64,000 nucleotides of DNA from Spodoptera frugiperda (taxonomy: Eukaryota; Arthropoda; Insecta; Lepidoptera; Noctuidae). A model generated the notes under the pieces. That model was not told where the DNA came from. It saw nothing but the letters and a program-made list of their open reading frames with translations, and ran no database searches. The translations under genes and the position numbers were made by a program. How positions within the stretch are numbered: the first letter of the stretch is position 1; every line of letters starts with the position of its first letter. The DNA lies in NCBI RefSeq assembly GCF_023101765.2, contig NC_064221.1, forward strand, positions 9,419,465 through 9,483,464. Reading direction: 5' to 3'. This document shows, piece by piece, positions 1 to 10,405 of this stretch.

Positions 1-52
1 TCTTCATCATCGTCGCCGCGTCTGCGCACGCTGCTCATGATGAAGAGCCCCT
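1..52 (-). repeat. Interspersed repeat fragment (family D)
   Basis: Read on the minus strand, this stretch matches 46960-46994, where the same CATCATGAGCAGCGTG core follows a tract reading CTACTAGTTTCGAGT. Because a second copy exists, the short open frame here is probably repeat sequence rather than the end of a gene. The element runs off the window edge. Confidence 0.5.
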
Positions 53-342
53 CTTGTTTCGAATTAACGAGAGTCGACTGTATATTATTATTTCAATTAA
101 TATTTATGATAATAATGAATATCATTACTTACAAATCAATGCCAGTGTTTGTGTAAAGAGATCTACTTGTGTGGATGTATGTAGTCATTCATCTATTGAT
201 GTGACCCATTATATTGTAAGATTTTATTATATTAACTTAATCACAACAATATTTGTTTTATTTACTTATCCCTAATTATGTTTACTATAGCCCCCACTAT
301 CTAAAAAGTTAACTCTGAAAGTTCTTTTTTTATGGAACATTT

Positions 343-605
343 AAACGAGCAGACGTTTTACCTGATGGTAAGCCATCACCGCCGTCCATAGACACTTGAA
401 ACACCAGAGGCGTTACAAGTGCGTTACCAGCCTTTTAGGGATTAGGAATTTAAGGGTTGTTGGGGGATAGAGGTTTGGGAAGGGCCTTAGGTAACCTCAC
501 TCACATAACGCAAGCGTTGTTTCCCGTCGGTTTTCTGTGAGGCCGTGGTATCACTCCGGTCGAGCCGGCCGATTCGTGCCGAAGCATGGCTCTCCCACAC
601 TTAAA
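343..605 (+). repeat. Family A interspersed repeat, near full length
   Basis: This copy begins with the AACGAGCAGAC...CCTGATGGTAAGC head and ends in GGCTCTCCCACACTTAA. Between them are the diagnostic blocks GGCGTTACAAGTGCGTT, GGGGATTAGGAATTTAAGG-like sequence and a GGCCGTGGTATCACTCC tract. More than twelve copies in both orientations occur in the window. No protein frame is conserved between copies, so it is non-autonomous; the class is not determined. Confidence 0.85.
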
Positions 606-1079
606 GTTGCCGTGTAGTGAGAGGTAAATAAGATCGGTTGCTGTTTATAACAGATTCCTAAGTCATATCGAGTAAAAATAGTTAAGAGTTTGTAATCACT
701 ATTACGGATTAGAACATATAATAATATCTCAAGACCTTTCTATATCTAAGACAAGGATTGGCCGCAAATAGCTTTATACAGAGAGGAGTGGAAGGAGGGT
801 AGGGAGGCCTTTGCCCTGCAGTGGGACGATCATGGCTGAAATTTAAATCAAGAACTTTCGATATAGCGTGAGACTGCGTAAAGCATTGACGAATTAATGA
901 CATCAAGACAAGAAGCCTTTTGTAAGATCCATACCATTATACACAATATCAAAGATCGATCGTTTATTAAATGAAACCAAAAGAATATATAAATATAATA
1001 TAATACATGTACAAAATCTATTAAAACAACCGTTTTTTTTTTTAGATTATGCCTACTGTAGTTAGATTTTTTTATGTGT

Positions 1080-1200
1080 TAGGCCGGCAAACGAGATGAC
1101 GGATCACCTGATGATAAGCAATCGACACTACGGATCCATGGACACTGGCAACACTTTAGAGGAGTTACAAGTGGGTTGTCGATTCTTTGAGGGATGTAGG
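1080..1200 (+). repeat. Family A repeat, 3'-truncated at the minisatellite
   Basis: The head of family A (CAAACGAGATGACGGATCACCTGATG) is followed by a diverged GAGTTACAAGTG block. It then stops where the 28-bp tandem array begins, so the array boundary lies in or next to this repeat. Confidence 0.7.
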
Positions 1201-3090
1201 ATAGCGACAACTGACATATGACAGAACAAATCATTATAGCGACAACTGACAGAACAAATCATTATAGCGACAACTGACAGAACAAATCATTATAGCGACA
1301 ACTGACAGAACAAATCATTATAGCGACAACTGACAGAACAAATCATTATAGCGACAACTGACAGAACAAATCATTATGGCGACAACTGACAGAACAAATC
1401 ATAATAGAGACAACTGACAGAACAAATCATTATAGCGACAACTGATAGAACAAATAATTATAGCGACAACTGACAGAACCAATCATTATAGCGACAACTG
1501 ACAGAACAAATCATTATAGCGACAACTGACTGTACAAATCATTATAGCGACAACTGACAGAACAAATCATTATAGCGACAACTGACAGAACAAATCATTA
1601 TAGCGACAACTGACAGAACAAATCATTATAGCGACAACTGACAGAACAAATCTTTATAGCGACAACTGACAGAACAAATCATTATAGCGACAACTGACAG
1701 AACAAATCATTATAGCGCAACAACTGACAGAACAAATCATTATAGCGACAACTGACAGAACAAATCTTTGTAGCGACAACTGACAGAACAAATCATTATA
1801 GCGACAACTGACAGAACAAAATAGCGACAACTGACAGAACAAATCATTATAGCGACAACCGACAGAACAAATCATTATAGCGACAACTGACAGAACAAAT
1901 CATTATAGCGACAACTGACAGAACATATCAATATAGCGACAACTGACAGAACAAATTATTAGACTTAGCGACAACTGACAGAACAAATCATTATAGCGAC
2001 AACTGACATAACAAATCATTATAGCGACAACGGACAAAACAAATCTTTATAGCGACAACTGATAGAACAAATCATTATAGCGACAACTGACAGAACAAAT
2101 CATTTATAGCGACAACTGACAGAACAAATCATTATAGCGACAACTGACATATGACAGAACAAATCATTATAGCGACAACTGACAGAACAAATCATTATAG
2201 CGACAACTGACAGAACAAATCTTTATCGCGACAACTGACAGAACAAATAATTATAGCGACAACTGATAGAACAAATCTTTATAGCGACAATTGACAGAAC
2301 AAATCATTATAGCGACAATTGACAGAACAAATAATTATAGCAACAACTGACAGAACAAGTCATTATAGCGACAACTGACAGAACAAATCTTTGTAGCGAC
2401 AACTGACAGAACAAATCATTATGACGACAACTGACAGAACAAACCTTTGTAGCGACAACTGACAGAACAAATCTTTGTAGCGACAACTGACAGAACAAAT
2501 CATTATAACGACAACTGACAGAACAAATCATTAAAGCGACAACTGACAGAACAAATCAATACAGCGACAACTGACAGAACAATTCATTATAGCGACAACT
2601 GACAGAACAAATCATTATAGCGACAACTGACAGAACAAATCATTATAGCGACAACGGACAAAACAAATCTTTATAGCGACAACTGATAGAACAAATCATT
2701 ATAGCGACAACTGACAGAACAAATCATTATAGCGACAACTGACAGAACAAATCATTATAGCGACAACTGACAGAACAAATCATTATAGCGACAACTGACA
2801 GAACAAATAATTATAGCGACAACTGACAGAACAAATCTTTATGGCGACAACTGACAGAACAAATCATTATAGCGACAACTGACAGAACAAATCATTATAG
2901 CGACAACTGACAGAACAAATAATTATAGCGACAACTGACAGAACAAACCTTTGTAGCGACAACTGACAGAATAAATCTTTGTAGCGACAAGTGACAGAAC
3001 AAATCATTATAGCGACAACTGACAGAACAAATCATTATAGCGACAACTGACATAACAAATCATTATAGCGACAACTGACATAATAACAAA
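1201..3090. repeat. 28-bp minisatellite array, about 67 units
   Basis: The unit is CATTATAGCGACAACTGA followed by CAGAACAAAT, 28 bp in all, repeated head to tail for about 1.9 kb. Most units differ by zero to three bases. Recurrent variants include CTTTGTAG or CTTTATAG in place of CATTATAG, ACGGACAAAAC, and an ACATATGACAG expansion. Two blocks recur with the same variants: the ACGGACAAAAC/CTTTATAG pair near 2030 and 2650, and the CATATGACAG insertion near 1213 and 2145. This indicates duplication of multi-unit blocks. The period is not a multiple of three, so the long frames crossing it on the minus strand are not genes. Confidence 0.97.
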
Positions 3091-3126
3091 ACAACGAAAT
3101 GACATCGCATTTATGTCGTTTACATG

Positions 3127-3225
3127 CCAATAAACATGGATAGACCATCCCAACGAACAACTGTTGGATAGAAAACCCGCAGGCACGATCACCTCGCCTG
3201 GTCGGAGGATCCTTCTTATCTTTCG
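3127..3225 (+). repeat. Two-copy interspersed repeat (family G)
   Basis: The block with GGATAGAAAACCCGC, ATCACCTCGCCTGGTCGG and AGGATCCTTCTT recurs in reverse orientation at 38525-38625. It separates the minisatellite from the end of the NIP30-like gene. No terminal repeats were found, so the class is unknown. Confidence 0.6.
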
Positions 3226-3309
3226 GAACTTTACTTTCCGTTGCCTGAAAAGATTTAACGTATTAGAACTCACTAGACGGCGCTCTCAAAAACTAAATAC
3301 TGTTTTGAA

Positions 3310-3315
3310 TTTAAT
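3310..3315 (-). terminator. Candidate poly(A) signal ATTAAA of the NIP30-like gene
   Basis: TTTAAT on the plus strand gives ATTAAA on the minus strand, about 200 bp past the stop codon at 3515. It is the nearest signal variant with plausible spacing. No transcript evidence is available, so this is only a candidate. Confidence 0.3.
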
Positions 3316-3514
3316 AATTCTTTTTGTGTTGAATAGCCTTTTTATCGAGAAAGAAACGAACGAAACAACATACTACGATCAATAGAAGCAGAAAAAATTA
3401 AACCTATAGGGAAAGTAAAGTAATAAAACTCGCTATAATTGTTAAAATTATATGTACTATCGATAACTTAGATTACATCACATAACATAGAGGAGAGTTC
3501 ATACAGGACGTTGT

Positions 3515-6500
3515 CTAGCTCTTGTCGTCTTTCCTCGACTTGTCCTCGTGCCGGCGACCCAGCATGTCGCGCTTGGCGCAGCATTTGTCGTTCTGGAAAT
3601 AGAAAAATAAGATTCTTACTATCCGAATTGCAAGTCGCACTTGTAATTTGCACTTGTACAGTCTTATGGTAACCGGGTCTGATTCCCGTATCAAGTAATG
3701 CTATTCAGACATTTTATTGCATGGGACTTACATAACTGGTGAAAATCGGGTGTTACACAGTAGATATACGTATTATGTGTACCACTGTCTAAAATGTCTC
3801 GAGAAAAAAGTTCCATAACGTGTTCAATCAAGCAAAGTAAAGTGCTCCTATTAACATTTTCAACATTAATTTATTTAATACTGTTTTATTTCTGGTAATA
3901 ATATTAGACTAGCATCTGCCATTGGCTTCGTCCGCATTCCTGTGGCATAAACAGTATCCTATCACCAAGTCAGCCTGTTTATATACAAAATTTCTTTAAA
4001 ATCTGTTTAGTAGTTTCAACGTGACTGACGGTGAAACAAACAAACTTACATACCGAGGCTGTAAAGGGAAGGACATACAAGTACACAATACCATTTATTT
4101 GCTAGAAAAGTTAGGTCCAAATGCCAGCACAAATTACTTTCAATAGATAGATATACTTACAGAATCATGATCACTGGAGTCATCAGTATCGGAGGTGGAG
4201 TCAGTGTCGTAGTGTCCGAGCCCCGGCAGTACGCCCACACAGCGTAGTACGCAGTCTTCAGTGCCCGTAGCGTTGCCGTTCTGCGAATCGCTAGAGAAGA
4301 AAAATAAATGGGTTAGGGTTGGGAAACTAGACGGGGCGTGCCCACAAGAGAAAAAATAGTTTTCTATAAATATATTATAATAATAAATTCAGTAAGATCT
4401 ACAGCCAAAACAGTCCTATTTGAACTCTACCGGTCTATAAAATGGTTTTGTGTATTGTGGCAACTGGTGCCGTGCAACGTATAACGGGTTCGATTCCTGT
4501 ACAGAGCAACTATTTGTGTGATTGTAAACTCAATCACGACACAGGAGAAAATCCTAACGTGGGGGCAATGTTCTTTTTAAAAGAGAAAATATCTAAAACC
4601 ACTTATTACCAAGGGTGAGGGCAGGTAAAAAAAACCTCACGTGATTAAGTCTTTGACTGCCAATAGAAAACTGTTGAAGGCAAATCCTCCGCTAACGTCG
4701 ATCACCGGTGACAACCACGGCGTTCAATGTGTTAAGAGTGAAACCGCTTTAGAAGAAGATGAGTACTACAAGAATACTTACTTAGTATTAGTTACAATTC
4801 CGTTGGACTTCGGCGGCGGCGAGTCTTTGTCCTGCTTCTCGCCATCTAGCTCACTCGCCTTGCGTTTTCTTACCACCACCTGCCACATTAATACAATGTT
4901 TTAATAATATATCTTTTAAGTGTGGGAGAGCCATGCTTCGGCACGAATGGGCCGGCTCGACCGGCGTGATGCCACGGCCTCACAGAAAACCGACGTAAAA
5001 AAACGCTTGCGTTGTGTTTCGTTGTGTGAGTGAGGTTACTGGGGGCCCAATTAACCCCCTTTCCAATCCCCGATTCCCCAACAACCCTTAAATTCCTAAC
5101 CCCCAAAAGGTCGGCAACGGCAACTCTCTTTGTTTTTATAAGTCTAATGTAATAGGGGGTTAGCCTATTGCCATATACCGGACAAAATTCCAGATTCCGT
5201 ACTACTACAGCGAAATTTCCGAAACACCGGCAAAAGGCCAGTAATACTTTGCCCGACACGGGAATCGAACCCAACCCCTTGCCCGGCAGTCACAATTGCG
5301 ACCACTCGATCAACGAAGCAGTCACCTGTATCTATGTATTTCAAGTAAAATATTATGAAAAGCTTACCCCTTGCAGTTTATTCTTCTGTGTGTTTTGGCC
5401 TTGCGAGGTGGTCTGTGTGTTGCGCGCCGGCGCGAGCTGAGCGCGCAGTCGAGTCAACTCCTCACTCTCTGCTAGGTTGGAGACCCGCTCCCTAAGGAAA
5501 TAATAGAATACATGATTACAAATATAACTGCTTTTACTCGCGAACCGTGTCATCAATTAAATTGAAAGGGAAGAATTTCGGAGAGAACAAGAATTCAACG
5601 TCACCCCTTTTTTATCCCCGAAAGGGTAGGCAGAGATGCACATTACAGCACGTAATGCCACTGTACAATGTACCTACAGCCAATTTTCACCATTTGTGTT
5701 ATAAGTCCCATGTAATAGGAGGTGAGCCTTTTGCCATACACCGGGCACATTTTCAGACTCCGAGCTACTACTGAGAAATTTTGGAAACCGAAAAGGTCCA
5801 ATAATAAGAAAAAGAATTTGCCAAAATCTATATCAACGCGAAAAAACACTCGTGGGTATTAAGTATCTACTATTAACCTAATTTGGAGTATCATTTAATT
5901 TTATAAGCACTAGGATCTGTTCCTTATCCGGAGCTGCGGACTACCTAGCGGGTTTACCGGGGCTCCGGCTCGAAAAGCAGGAGAAGAAACGGGGTGGTTT
6001 TTAGTCAGTAAGAGTCTGACACTCCCTCTCACCTCGCCCAAGGCGGGAGAAGTCATTGGATGATTTTCCCACCTCAAAAAAAAAAAAAAGGATCTGTTCC
6101 TTACCTGAACTCCTGCATTTCTCTCTGCTCCTCAATGGAGATCTGTTGGGCAGCCTTAGCCTTTGAGCGTTCCACCAGGTCCAGGAATCCGACCTCATCA
6201 TCATCAAGGCCGCGGATCATGTTTTCTGCAAATATACATTTTGTTATAAAATATATACATGAGGTAATAGTAATACCTACATAATAACGAAAGAATATTG
6301 GAAATGTCATTTGATTACTTAATACAAATTATACTGTATCGCATTTTAGTGGTTATTTACTTGTACCAACGGATTATTTAAATAAATATTGAAAGAGGTT
6401 GCTCGACTAGTTACAAGCCACACCGGGGGCCCATAGTCACAAAATGTATACTCGATAACCGACGCAACGAGCGTCACAGTCACGTAAGCCGTACAGGTAA

Positions 6501-9500
6501 ATTGTACTGTTAACTATATTTATTTTTTAACTCTTTATGCACATAAATGTGTACACAAGGCAGGCCTATTTCTGTAGGCATTTTCTACCAGCCAAACCTG
6601 TTACAAGTACCTAGTTACATATAAACAAAAGATAGGTATAATGATGCTGATCATAAACATGGTAACTATTTAGAGCAACTTACTGAGCTTATGTGCCTCT
6701 TCGTATTCAGCCTCCTTCTTCAGTCGCTGCTCTTCCAAGCGCTGGTACAGCGGCCGCGTGTCATAAGGCTCTTCTGGCGCCTCTGTGACAGAAAATAATA
6801 TCATCAGTTATACGTCCCCTGCCCTAGAGAAATACATATTATTGCCTAGAGGCCTAGAGAGTCTTGAAGTTTAAGTTTGCCTCATATCCAAGGGGATATG
6901 GATGGGATATTTGGGGAAGACTATCCAATAATTTCTCCCGCCTTGGGTGAGGCGAGAGGTAGTGTCAGACTCTTACTGACTAAAAACCAACCCGTTCCAA
7001 CTGCTGCTCTTCGAGCCGGAGCCTTGATAACCAGACAAGTAATCCGCAGCTCCGATCCTATACACTCTGTGTGCCGGTATCTCACCTGTTTAAGGAATAC
7101 ATACATATCGTCACGCCTTTAATCCCCGAAGGGGTAGGCAGAGGTGCACATTATGGCACGTTATGCCACTGTGTACACCACTTTTCACAATTTGTGTTAT
7201 AAGACCCATGTAGGTGGTGAGCCTATTGCCAAATACCAGGCACATTTCCAGATTTCGTGCTACCACTGAGAAATACTTCGCCCGACCCTGGAATCATCTG
7301 ATGGTATGAGCAGCATTGCCGGTGGACGACGGACTCAAGTGTGGGAGAGCCATGCTTCGGCACGAATGGGCCGGCTCGACCGGTGTGATACCATGGCCTC
7401 AGAGAAAATCGACGTGATATAACGCTTGCGTTGTTTCGTTGTTGAATGAGGTTACTGGAAGGCCAATTCTCCTCCCTTCCCAATCTTTCTATCATCACCT
7501 TATTCATTCATACAGTTAACTACATTGAATAAGTACAAGTAAATCATGTGATGGCTATGTCCTTCAAAATAATCAATATTCAGTACTCTTATGCTAGCTT
7601 AAAGCCTTGAACACTACCATGTATTGTCATAATGGAACATCAAATAGAAATAACACTTAAAAGAGTGATAATAGAGTTGAAAATCCAATGATTATGCTGA
7701 ACAGAAGACATTTTAGAATCATGTTTGTATTAGCTGGATAACAATAGAAATTCTAATGGAATAGAATATAATAACAAATGGTTTATCATAACAGTATTAA
7801 TCATTTCTGACAAGTATGAATACTCCTCACACCTAACGCACATAAGAATTTTAGGCAAACGGTAAACAAAACCATTTTAAATACAATGCAGTCATATTAA
7901 AAAAAAAAAACAATTCTATCCCTACATTTATGAACGAAACCTCTGTTGTGATGACATACGGTACCAGGCAATAGTCCCTAACCGGCTGGACCTTTTAGAA
8001 AGACTCAGAGTCGCCCATCGTGTGGTAGAGAGCCATGCTTGGAGTTGCTTTGCGCGACAAAATCCGAAATATTAAACATTTTAAATTAATTTAACTCTAT
8101 CCCTACATTTATGAACCAAACCTCTGTTGTAATGACATATGGTACCAAGACATGGTCCCTAACCTGCTGGACCTTTTAGAAAGACTTAGAGTTGCCCAGC
8201 GAGCAAGAGGAGAGAGCTATGCTCGGGGTGTTTTTGAGCGAGAAAAACCGAAATATGGAAATACGTCAAAGAACAAGAGTTACAGACATAGCTCTAAAAA
8301 TATGCAAAATATGTTTGATTTACTGGTCCCTTAAGTGACTCACGGATGAAAATGCCATCAATTAAAGATTCTAAATTAATTAATTAAACAAACATAATAT
8401 CACAAAATACCTAAATTAAATAAAAACAACCACACTGGGTAATTACATAATATACCTAAGAAATATACCTAAAGATAAAAATATTAAATAACTAAATTAA
8501 TCAATACACTACTTACACTTCACACCTTGCTTTCACACTCAATTATGAGTCTATCTCAGTATAATAGGCATTCGAAATCAAAACTTAGGTAAGTCAAATA
8601 ATAAAATGTTTTGAGAAATTCAACCAACTTCATCCTATTGTTTTGGTTTTCGTGAGAACAGAATAAGTATGTTGATCGATAGATTGAGCAATGACCTAAC
8701 ACCAAAAAGAGAGTTTTGAGAAATAATAGGTAGTGTTCTGACTTATTTGATAATAACTTTTCAGAGGTACATCACGGTTACATTAACCTGACACTTGATA
8801 TAACTAAACAACTGATATATTGATATATTTTATGGTAAATGAGGAGACCGATCACCTGATGGTAAGCAATCGCTGCCCATGGACACCCGAAACATCAGAG
8901 GCGATACAAGTGTGTTGCCAGCCTTTTGGGGGTTAGGAATTTTAAGGTTATTGGGGAATCTGGGATTGGGAAGATTTCATTGTTCTCACACAATGAAACA
9001 CAATGCAAGTGTTGTTTCACATTGATTTTTGAGGCCGTGGAATCGGCCTGGTCAAGCTGGCCCTTATTATTGTTAAAGGCATTTTAGTTACTTCCCAGTC
9101 AAAATTAGTCCAGCGTTTTCGGAGATTAGTCAGAACAGACAAACAGAACATACAAAATTGCATGTATTGGTATGCAAAATGCATTGTATTGGTTATATTG
9201 TATGTATTGTATTGAATATTTATAGCAAAAACCAGTTATTTCAATATTACAAACAGACACTCCAAATTTAGGTATTAGGTAGTCTAGAATTCAATTGTGA
9301 ATAAATATGACACATAAGTAGTAGTCACTTTCCAACAAGCTAAACATTAATATGTTGATTTAAAAGGAGGAAACTAACAACCATATTGCTTATTATTTAC
9401 CAAATAACTACAGGGCGACATAAAATCCATATTATGTCGGTCGTAAAATTTGATTTACAAAAACCGACCTTATTGCATACATCACAATGACTTTTCTACA

Positions 9501-9951
9501 TTCAAGACATGATAAGGGGTATTTGAACATTTTTTTTTTTTAATACGAAACAGAATTAATGAAGGTGTTTAAAAATAAATGCCATATTAAAAATTATGCG
9601 ATACGTAATAAGACATATTTCATGCATTTAATGCACTCGTTTGTTTGTCATGCAATTATCACGACACGAAATAACCGTTTCAAAGTTAATTAGCAATTAA
9701 AACAGAATTAAAATCTTGATAATTTAAAAAATATAGAGAAGGCCGTCCAAAGATATCGCTGTAAAGTTTTAAAGCGTTCGTTTTTTTTTATCAATGCCAA
9801 ACGTAACAATGATGAATGATCCTAATGCGATCAAAACAAATTCTGGTATTTTACCTTCCGGCTGGTCTGCTGTACGTACTTTTTCCCATTCCTCTTGCCT
9901 TCGCCTCCTCGCTTCCAATATTTCACTTTCGGATATAAATCCAGAACTCAT
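3515..9951 (-). CDS. PSME3IP1: NIP30/PSME3IP1 (FAM192A) family protein, 7 coding exons, 248 aa
   Basis: Exons in order are 9951-9855, 6782-6684, 6225-6105, 5491-5368, 4879-4782, 4290-4161 and 3592-3515. All junctions are GT/AG, reading phase is kept across each one, and the sum is 249 codons including TAG. The N-terminus (residues 1-33) has FISESEILEARRRRQEEWEKVR, followed by YDTRPLYQRLEEQ (about 39-51) and the family hallmark KNMIRGLDDDEVGFLD (66-81). These match the NIP30 domain of animal PSME3IP1, where the human protein is about 254 aa. A basic RKRK (151-154) may be a nuclear signal. Residues 198-223 (VGVLPGLGHYDTDS, then an acidic serine stretch) correspond to the phosphorylated PA28-gamma-binding region of the human protein, which is nuclear and modulates the PA28-gamma/20S proteasome. 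The tail (224-248) is basic and ends KDDKS, unlike human. Intron 1 is about 3.1 kb and full of repeats. The start codon is the only ATG in frame before the conserved domain. The assignment is firm; function in this species is inferred. Confidence 0.93.
3660..3770 (+). repeat. Degraded SINE-1 copy in the last intron of the NIP30-like gene
   Basis: It has a tRNA-like GGGTCTGATTCCCGTATC box followed by the SINE-1 body marker TGCATGGGACTTA and GGTGAAAATCGGGTG. Internal sequence is missing compared with the fuller copy at 61169-61476. Confidence 0.55.
3909..4060 (-). mobile_element. Lep1-like Helitron 3' end, degraded
   Basis: On the minus strand the fragment ends GGACGAAGCCAATGG...GCTAG followed by T, a divergent version of the Helitron hairpin and CTAG terminus seen intact at 37041-37070. 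The interior has AAACTACTAAACAG-like sequence, as in the copy ending at 15001. It lies in the last or next-to-last intron region of the NIP30-like gene. Confidence 0.5.
4440..4575 (+). repeat. SINE-2 (tRNA-derived) copy
   Basis: The tRNA-like head (GCAACTGGTGCCGTGCAAC, GGGTTCGATTCCTG) is followed by the SINE-2 tail CGACACAGGAGAAAATCCTAA and an A-rich end. It is intronic to the NIP30-like gene and missing part of the middle. Confidence 0.75.
4632..4735 (-). repeat. Two-copy interspersed repeat (family F)
   Basis: The block GATTAAGTCTTTGACTGCC, AATAGAAAACTGTTGAAGGC, AAATCCTCCGCTAACGTCG occurs in the opposite orientation at 30388-30487, next to a LINE tail. A short open frame over it is incidental. 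Confidence 0.65.
4915..5125 (-). repeat. Family A repeat copy in an intron
   Basis: Reading on the plus strand it starts TTAAGTGTGGGAGAGCCATG, the reverse complement of the family A 3' end, and continues to the GGAATTTAAGGGTTG block. It is truncated at its 5' (right-hand) side, where the adjoining SINE-1 copy begins. Confidence 0.85.
5136..5325 (-). repeat. SINE-1 copy, 3'-truncated
   Basis: On the minus strand a tRNA-like head (CGTTGATCGAGTGGTCGCAA, GGGTTCGATTCCCG) runs through GGCAAAGTATTACTGGCC to GGCAATAGGCTAACCCCCTA. Only a diverged stub of the SINE-1 3' end remains. It is in intron 4 of the NIP30-like gene. Confidence 0.8.
5599..5800 (-). repeat. SINE-1 copy, head missing
   Basis: The 3' half of SINE-1 is present in reverse: TTTTTATCCCCGAAAGGG, GCAGAGATGCACATTAC, GTTATAAGTCCCATGTAATA, GGCACATTTTCAGACTCCG. 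It is intronic. Confidence 0.85.
5927..6089 (+). repeat. Family B element with poly(A) end
   Basis: This is a complete-looking copy: TCCGGAGCTGCGGACTACC, GGCTCCGGCTCGAAAAGC, GGAGAAGAAACGGGGTGG, TCTGACACTCCCTCTCACC, then CACCTCAAAAAA... The 3' A-run supports insertion by retroposition. It lies directly upstream of the exon 3 donor side of the NIP30-like gene. Confidence 0.88.
6918..7058 (-). repeat. Family B element in intron 1 of the NIP30-like gene
   Basis: This is a reverse copy with CCCGCCTTGGGTGAGGCGAG, GTGTCAGACTCTTACTGAC and CTGCTCTTCGAGCCGGAGC. The open frames over it are shadows of the repeat. Confidence 0.85.
7110..7282 (-). repeat. SINE-1 copy, 3' half
   Basis: It contains CGTCACGCCTTTAATCCCCG, AAGGGGTAGGCAGAGGTGC, GTTATAAGACCCATGTAGG and GCCTATTGCCAAATACC, all in reverse. 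It abuts a family A copy at 7334. Confidence 0.85.
7334..7490 (-). repeat. Family A repeat, 5'-truncated
   Basis: It starts AAGTGTGGGAGAGCCATG and continues through the GGCCGGCTCGACCGG and AATGAGGTTACTGGAAGG blocks. The head is absent. Confidence 0.85.
7912..8335 (+). mobile_element. RTE-like LINE reverse-transcriptase C-terminus, two partial copies in tandem
   Basis: Two diverged copies of one segment, about 7912-8083 and 8094-8335, both start CTATCCCTACATTTATGAAC. Frames of the second read PAMTYG-like (VMTYGT), then LTCWTF, LRVAQRARGESYARG and TSKNKSYRHS. This resembles the C-terminal tail of RTE-clade ORF2 (TYGTETW... RLRVTQRAMERAMLG... TDI). Frames are broken and both copies are dead. 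They lie in intron 1 of the NIP30-like gene. Confidence 0.65.
8838..9065 (+). repeat. Family A repeat, 3'-truncated
   Basis: The head is present (GATCACCTGATGGTAAGCAA, CATGGACACCCGAAACATC) and extends to TTGAGGCCGTGGAATC. The terminal GCATGGCTCTCC block is gone. Confidence 0.85.
9066..9760. other. Intron 1 sequence without a recognised element
   Basis: This is AT-rich, low-complexity intronic DNA between the family A copy and coding exon 1. A Helitron-like phrase (CAGTCAAAATTAGTCCAGCG) occurs near 9100. No further gene, terminal repeat or tandem array was seen. Confidence 0.5.
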
Positions 9952-10405
9952 TTTTAATTAAAATAATATTATCTCGATAAAAAACACTGCACCTCACACA
10001 CTTTTTTCTAATAACCTAACTTTTTTCAGTAAATTTGATTTTGATTGGTAGCTGTCAAGCAAAGGAAACCTTATTGTTATGCCAAAGACGTCAACATAGC
10101 TTTTAGTTTTTTAGTATTTTATATTTTGAACAATAAATAGAAATTGTCGTTTATTTTAAACATTCAAATTGTTATTTTATAAATAAATGCACCAACTTAG
10201 AACAATCTTTTTTATTTTTATTTAATACTACAACTAATCCACAACAGAGACAATCTGTGCAATTTGACATTGACAGCAAAAATTCGAAAATGTCAAATTG
10301 GAAATTCAGCAAAGCGAGCCGGTTAGTTTTCGCATGAAATTATAATTTCAAATGAACTTTCTTTACAACTATTAGCTGAAATACTAAGTTTAATATCTGT
10401 ACAAT
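9952..10405. promoter_or_regulatory. Divergent intergenic region, probable bidirectional promoter
   Basis: The 454 bp between the two start codons must hold the 5' UTRs and promoters of both the NIP30-like (minus) and RABIF-like (plus) genes. No TATA box at a convincing distance and none of the window's repeat families was seen here, which contrasts with the repeat density on both sides. Shared control of the two genes is inferred from the geometry only. Confidence 0.55.

Noticed and set aside
3..275. Open frame at the window start whose first residues (FIIVAASAHAAHDEEPLL) resemble the end of a signal peptide
   Set aside because: The same sequence occurs in reverse as part of repeat family D at 46960-46994, there is no donor site after the signal-like part, and the rest of the frame is AT-rich noise.
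1654..2531. Minus-strand frames with repeated MICSVSCRYNDLFCQLSL-type peptide
   Set aside because: Translation of a 28-bp minisatellite; the period is not a multiple of three, so the frames shift, and there is no promoter or splice context.
1201..3090. CRISPR-like array
   Set aside because: The repeats are directly adjacent with no unique spacers, in an insect-type genome; it is a plain tandem minisatellite.
4888..5274. 128-codon minus-strand frame, one of the longest in the window
   Set aside because: It runs across a family A copy and a SINE-1 copy, and similar peptides (GKGVNWAPSNLTHTTK) appear in other family A copies.
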